A stretch of 35,106 nt of DNA from Chloroflexota bacterium (GTDB lineage Bacteria; Chloroflexota; Anaerolineae; Aggregatilineales; Phototrophicaceae). The notes beneath the pieces were generated by a model. The model did no database searches. It was not told the DNA's origin and saw nothing but the letters and a program-made list of their open reading frames with translations. Each line of letters starts with the position of its first letter. The stretch's first letter is position 1. Location: assembly GCA_003696565.1 (NCBI GenBank), contig RFHA01000036.1:1-35106 (forward strand). The letters run 5' to 3'. Below are positions 31,389 through 35,106 of this stretch, in pieces. The translations under genes and the position numbers were made by a program.

Positions 31389-33116
31389 ATGGATTGTGCG
31401 ATGAAACAAGTCAGGAATCCTGTACTATTTTTAGGGTTATTATTCCTGATCGCTTATCGATTTCGTCGATGGATCATCGCTCGTATCCTCAGGCTCCCTA
31501 ACCCAACCACAAATGTCAGTGTAAAAACTGGCTTACACATTCCAATGCAGGATGGCATCAAATTAGCAGCAGACCATTATATGCCATCATCTCCTGGAAC
31601 ATACCCAACTGTTTTAATTCGCTCACCTTATGGACGCAATGCTGATGCCAGTGTGTTTGGTTGGCTATTAGCCTTTATGGCGCAGCGTTTTGCTGAACGT
31701 GGTTATCACGTTTTAGTACAAGATGTGCGTGGACGGTTTGATTCCGAGGGGGAATTTGTTCCGTATTTTAATGAAAAACAAGATGGCTTAGATACATTAG
31801 CATGGCTAGAACAACAACCCTGGTTTAATGGTGATGTTGCTACCTGGGGGTCAAGCTATTTGGGCATTGTTCAGTGGGTCATTGCCGGTGATTCGCCTTC
31901 AATTAAAGCGATTGTTCCGGTGATTACCGGCTCCAATCTGCGTGAGATTCTCTATCCAGATGGCGCGTTTGATTTGGGTCTGGCAATGCGATGGTTATCC
32001 GTTTTTCATTATCTGGATGATTATCGTACCCGTCCATTGTTGTTTGCTTTGCGTATGTGGTCACAGATTGAACGCGGTATTCAACCCGCTTTTGAACATT
32101 TGCCAATAGGTGAGAGCGATGCGTTAGCCTTAGGCGAACCAGTTGCATTTTATCGCTTTTGGCTGGAACATGCTGATGAAAATGATGAAATTTGGCAGCA
32201 AGCAATGCGCGATATTGACGTTTCACGAGTTGATAAACCTGCCCATTTAATTGGGGGGTGGTATGATTTTTTCTTGCGGGCGTTACTTAAAGATTATGAA
32301 ACATTGCGTGCCAATGGGCATCAACCATACTTAACTATTGGTCCCTGGCATCATTTCAACGCTATGGTCAGTTGGGTTGATCTTCGAGAAGGGATTACAT
32401 GGTTTGATGCACACTTAAAGGGTGATGTCTCTCGGTTAAGACAAAAACCCGTACGATTATATGTGATGGGGATTAACCAGTGGCGTGATTATGACGAATT
32501 CCCACCCAAAGCGACACCCACACCACTTTATTTACGAGAAGCCAATGGATTATCACTACACCCTTGTGATTTGTCTGAATCATATGATACATACCGTTAT
32601 GATCCAACGAACCCCACACCAAGCGTTGGCGGAACAGTGTTTAGCCCCTGGGCTGGCGGTGCGCATGATAATCGTCGTTTAGAAGCGCGGGACGATGTGT
32701 TGATCTTCACCACGCAGCCATTATTACAACCAATTGAGATTATTGGACGAGTGACGCTACAACTCTATGTGCGCTCATCCTTGCAATATACCGATTTCTT
32801 TGGGCGTGTGTGTGATGTAGACCCATCTGGGCGTTCAACTAATGTATGCGATGGGTTGGTGCGAATCATACCAGGGAAGGGTGAACCACAACCTGATGGC
32901 ACATTGTGTGTTGAAATTGACCTGTGGGCAACAGCCTATCACTTCAAAAAAGGGCATGCTATACGGTTACAAGTTTCTAGTGGGGCACATCCACGTTGGA
33001 GCCGTAATCCTGGTACTGGTGAACCCATTGCAACTGCCAAAACCTGTAAACCGGCAGATCAAACGATCTATCATGATCAATCACATCCCTCAGCTGTGAT
33101 CCTCCCCATTATTTAA
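31389..33116 (+). CDS. CocE/NonD-family (S15-like) serine hydrolase, membrane anchored
   Basis: The 575-aa protein has one N-terminal hydrophobic segment (about 11-24), then an alpha/beta-hydrolase domain of the CocE/X-prolyl-dipeptidyl-peptidase family. The nucleophile is probably S156 in GSSYLG, the acid Asp is in GGWYDFFLRALL and the His is in GPWHHFNA. A C-terminal jelly-roll domain (about 345-570, with VTLQLYVRSS and LRLQVSSGAHPRW-like segments) completes the family pattern. Members cleave esters or amides, and the substrate is unknown. An in-frame ATG four codons later is an equally possible start, and neither has a strong ribosome site. Confidence 0.88.
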   Translation: MDCAMKQVRNPVLFLGLLFLIAYRFRRWIIARILRLPNPTTNVSVKTGLHIPMQDGIKLAADHYMPSSPGTYPTVLIRSPYGRNADASVFGWLLAFMAQRFAERGYHVLVQDVRGRFDSEGEFVPYFNEKQDGLDTLAWLEQQPWFNGDVATWGSSYLGIVQWVIAGDSPSIKAIVPVITGSNLREILYPDGAFDLGLAMRWLSVFHYLDDYRTRPLLFALRMWSQIERGIQPAFEHLPIGESDALALGEPVAFYRFWLEHADENDEIWQQAMRDIDVSRVDKPAHLIGGWYDFFLRALLKDYETLRANGHQPYLTIGPWHHFNAMVSWVDLREGITWFDAHLKGDVSRLRQKPVRLYVMGINQWRDYDEFPPKATPTPLYLREANGLSLHPCDLSESYDTYRYDPTNPTPSVGGTVFSPWAGGAHDNRRLEARDDVLIFTTQPLLQPIEIIGRVTLQLYVRSSLQYTDFFGRVCDVDPSGRSTNVCDGLVRIIPGKGEPQPDGTLCVEIDLWATAYHFKKGHAIRLQVSSGAHPRWSRNPGTGEPIATAKTCKPADQTIYHDQSHPSAVILPII

Positions 33117-33130
33117 CCCCAAAATTTCAA

Positions 33131-33152
33131 TAATCTAACTAATCTTATGTGA
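33131..33152. promoter_or_regulatory. Weak TetR-like half-site before the histidine kinase
   Basis: TAATCTAAC is identical to the left half of the phasin-gene site, but the right half is degenerate. It lies upstream of a TATAAT at about 33173-33178, the likely -10 of the kinase gene. Probably chance; recorded for comparison. Confidence 0.2.
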
Positions 33153-33219
33153 AATTAAGTTAGCTTGCTGTATAATCTATGTTAAAGGATGTTAAATAAT
33201 AACAAATTAGGTTTTCATT

Positions 33220-34734
33220 ATGGCTTCTCCACCAGATAATAGTCTTCCAACAAACATTGATTTCGCAACGGATGTTAAGTCTGACCGCCTGAATATATTG
33301 TGGCGGGTCACAGTTGGTATTTGTGTTTTTTTACTCATCGTAACGTTTACATTTGCACCAACAACGGATCTAAGTCCAACAATATGGGCTTTCCCGCCAA
33401 TTATTTTGATGGGCTTTTGTTTTGCGACCAATTTAGTATTAAAACGTCAGCATTTTGACACCGCGGCAATTGTCTACACCGTTGGATGGATAGCTGCTAT
33501 CACGATTGCGCTGACTGAGACGGACGATCAAATTGCGGAAATTGTTCCGTTTTTCTTTGTGCCAGTTGTTTTTATGGCTGGCTTGCTTTTGCGTCCTGTT
33601 TTAACGTTTTTGGTCGCAATCGTTTCTGCTGTTTTGACTGTGCTTGTACCGTTCTTAGCTGTCGGTGGCTGGGATTTGTTTGGCGCACATCCCATGATTG
33701 CCATCATTTTGATGTTTTTGAGTGCCTCTTTAGCGGCACAAGTTACCGGTGAACTATACGCTGTAACAGAATGGGCATTGTTGAACTATCAACGTGAACG
33801 TAATAGTAACTTTGAACTGTTTGAAAGCCGTAACGAACTCCGCCGCAGCCTCAAGCGGAGTCAAGTTTTGGGGGAACGTTTACAAGAGGCAAACCGTGAG
33901 CTTGAAGCAGCCAAAGAAGCTGCAGAAGCTGCTAAAAATTTCCGCGGGCAGTTCTTAGCCAATATGAGCCATGAATTACGCACGCCTCTCAATGCCATTA
34001 TTGGCTTTAGCGAAACCATGCTCAAATTCCCCATGATGTATGATGATGAACCTTTGCCGCAGGCTTATCATGCAGATTTGAATCAAATTTATACCAGTGG
34101 GCAACAACTTTTGCACTTGATTAATGATATTCTTGACCTGGCAAGGGTGGATGCTGGTAAGCTGGAAATTTACATGCAACGTGTCGAGTTGAATGATGTT
34201 ATTCAAATGGTTTTGGCAACAGCAAATGGGTTAATTGGGAGCAAGCCGATTGAACTCAAGACAGACTTACCCTCACCATTACCAGATGTTTGGGCGGATG
34301 AGGCGCGTGTACGGCAGGTTCTCTTAAACCTTTACAGTAACGCAGTCAAATTTACCGAACAGGGATCAATTACCCTCAAGATACAAACAACTGATGAGGG
34401 AGTGCAATTTAGTGTAACGGATACCGGTTCCGGTATACCCGAAAATCAATTAGAAGCGATTTTTGAAGAATTCAAGCAAGCTGAGGGGTCTGGTGGGCGT
34501 GACCCACGTGCCGGGTCTGGCTTAGGTTTGGCAATTTCTCGTCAGTTACTTGGGTTAATGAATGGGCGAATTTGGGCAGAAAGCAAAGTAGGAGAGGGAA
34601 GCACGTTCCATTTTGTGCTGCAACCCTATCACAAAGATAAAGTGACAACGATGGAAACAACAGTAATACCGAATGATACTGGCACTGTACCTTCACCGCT
34701 GAAATCTGAGACAAGCGAGGAGGCAACGACCTGA
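33220..34734 (+). CDS. Membrane sensor histidine kinase
   Basis: A 504-aa protein. Five or six hydrophobic helices (about 20-180) lack an obvious extracellular sensor domain. A coiled coil (about 195-238) follows, then the dimerisation domain with H-box FLANMSHELRTPLNAIIG (phospho-His H251), N-box VLLNLYSNAVKF near 368, and ATP-lid motifs TDTGSGIP and GSGLGLAISRQLLGLM. This resembles HisKA-type kinases of hybrid systems. The C-tail is Thr/Glu-rich and unstructured. Its stop overlaps the start of a response regulator by one base, so they form a two-component pair. The signal is unknown. Confidence 0.93.
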   Translation: MASPPDNSLPTNIDFATDVKSDRLNILWRVTVGICVFLLIVTFTFAPTTDLSPTIWAFPPIILMGFCFATNLVLKRQHFDTAAIVYTVGWIAAITIALTETDDQIAEIVPFFFVPVVFMAGLLLRPVLTFLVAIVSAVLTVLVPFLAVGGWDLFGAHPMIAIILMFLSASLAAQVTGELYAVTEWALLNYQRERNSNFELFESRNELRRSLKRSQVLGERLQEANRELEAAKEAAEAAKNFRGQFLANMSHELRTPLNAIIGFSETMLKFPMMYDDEPLPQAYHADLNQIYTSGQQLLHLINDILDLARVDAGKLEIYMQRVELNDVIQMVLATANGLIGSKPIELKTDLPSPLPDVWADEARVRQVLLNLYSNAVKFTEQGSITLKIQTTDEGVQFSVTDTGSGIPENQLEAIFEEFKQAEGSGGRDPRAGSGLGLAISRQLLGLMNGRIWAESKVGEGSTFHFVLQPYHKDKVTTMETTVIPNDTGTVPSPLKSETSEEATT

Positions 34735-35106
34735 TGAGAATTTTGTACGTGGAAGACAACATGGCAAACGTCTCTCTTGTCAAGCGCGTTGCTCGTAATC
34801 ATGAAGTTATCAATTATGTTGACGGTGACGAAGCTTTGGCAAATTTTGAAAGAGATAACCCTGATCTAGTTTTAATGGATATTCAACTTTCAGGGCGGTT
34901 AACTGGGCTGGATGTTGTGCGCACCCTGCGTGAGCGTGGGCATAAATTGCCCATTATTGCAGTCACTGCCTATGCAATGGTTGGGGATCGTGAGCGGTGT
35001 TTAGCAGCTGGTTGTGATGACTATATTGCTAAACCTTTGCCAATTCCCACATTGGTGGCTTTATTTGCCAAACGCGAAAAAGAGTTACAACAAAAAGCCC
35101 CAGAAG
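34734..35106 (+). CDS. Response regulator receiver protein, partial (cut by window end)
   Basis: The first 124 residues of a CheY-like receiver start at an ATG overlapping the kinase stop, with AGGAGG 10 nt upstream. It begins MRILYVEDN, the phospho-acceptor is D49 in LVLMDIQ, the switch Thr is in AVTAYA and the conserved Lys is in YIAKPLP. The frame is still open at the last base, after a charged linker-like helix, so an output domain or further receiver may follow. It is probably phosphorylated by the upstream kinase. Confidence 0.92.
   Translation, partial: MRILYVEDNMANVSLVKRVARNHEVINYVDGDEALANFERDNPDLVLMDIQLSGRLTGLDVVRTLRERGHKLPIIAVTAYAMVGDRERCLAAGCDDYIAKPLPIPTLVALFAKREKELQQKAPE

Noticed and set aside
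33131-33152. Kinase-gene site as a regulon member
   Set aside because: Only the left half matches well, and the right half lacks the GATTA element. AT-rich promoters give such matches easily.
1-35106. CRISPR arrays, transposons, tRNA or rRNA genes, phage genes
   Set aside because: No regularly spaced repeats, transposase-like proteins, cloverleaf or rRNA sequences were recognised in reading both strands by eye. A tRNA or CRISPR search program would settle this.

Overview
The window is a bacterial chromosome segment of moderate, slightly AT-leaning composition. Gene density is high, with no gene-free stretch over 300 bases, and there is no sign of phage, insertion sequences, CRISPR arrays, rRNA or tRNA genes. 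The gene set points to a heterotrophic Chloroflexota of the Anaerolineae kind. It combines several small lipoproteins with proline/threonine-rich N-termini, a sterol-carrier domain of a type I associate with that phylum, and a FadN/FadA fatty-acid oxidation block next to wax-ester/triacylglycerol synthesis. The phylum is an inference from protein style, not proof. GTG and TTG starts are common, and infC probably starts at ATA.

Layout. 1-2258 (minus): hisS, preceded by what looks like a complete histidine leader-peptide attenuator, and a DinB-family gene. 2414-5832 (plus): a membrane iron-sulfur reductase of the ETF:quinone oxidoreductase (EtfD/EMO) type and a secreted FecR-like protein with Cys-paired repeats. 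5897-9436 (plus): lpdA, then sucC-sucD. 9485-10099 (minus): a glycine-rich, beta-strand-like protein. 10209-13289 (plus): serB-HAD-serA, tightly overlapping. 13363-15172: two convergent lipoproteins whose 3' ends overlap. 15309-17801 (plus): a small four-cysteine protein, infC-rpmI-rplT with a strong terminator between rpmI and rplT, and a TrmH/SpoU methyltransferase. 17901-25667 (plus): a TetR regulator, an SDR, two acyl-CoA dehydrogenases, fadN and fadA, which together supply beta-oxidation. 25806-26996 (plus): lysA. 27036-31168 (minus): a small amphipathic phasin-like protein, a GNAT acetyltransferase, a WS/DGAT acyltransferase fused to an SCP2 domain, and a patatin lipase. 31389-35106 (plus): a CocE-type hydrolase, a membrane histidine kinase and a response regulator cut by the window end.

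The most interesting signal is a shared dyad (TAATC-N12-GATTA, with extra internal conservation). It lies in the promoters of tetR and of the phasin-like gene (19 of 22 positions identical), and in weaker form before fadN, the SDR operon and the patatin-WS/DGAT operon. This suggests that one TetR repressor links fatty-acid breakdown to storage-lipid synthesis and mobilisation. The electrons from the acyl-CoA dehydrogenases could reach the quinone pool through the EtfD-like protein at 2414, although no etfAB genes lie in the window. The second notable system is the hisS leader: promoter, Shine-Dalgarno, an 11-codon peptide with two adjacent His codons, flanking complementary arms, and a terminator 31 nt before hisS.
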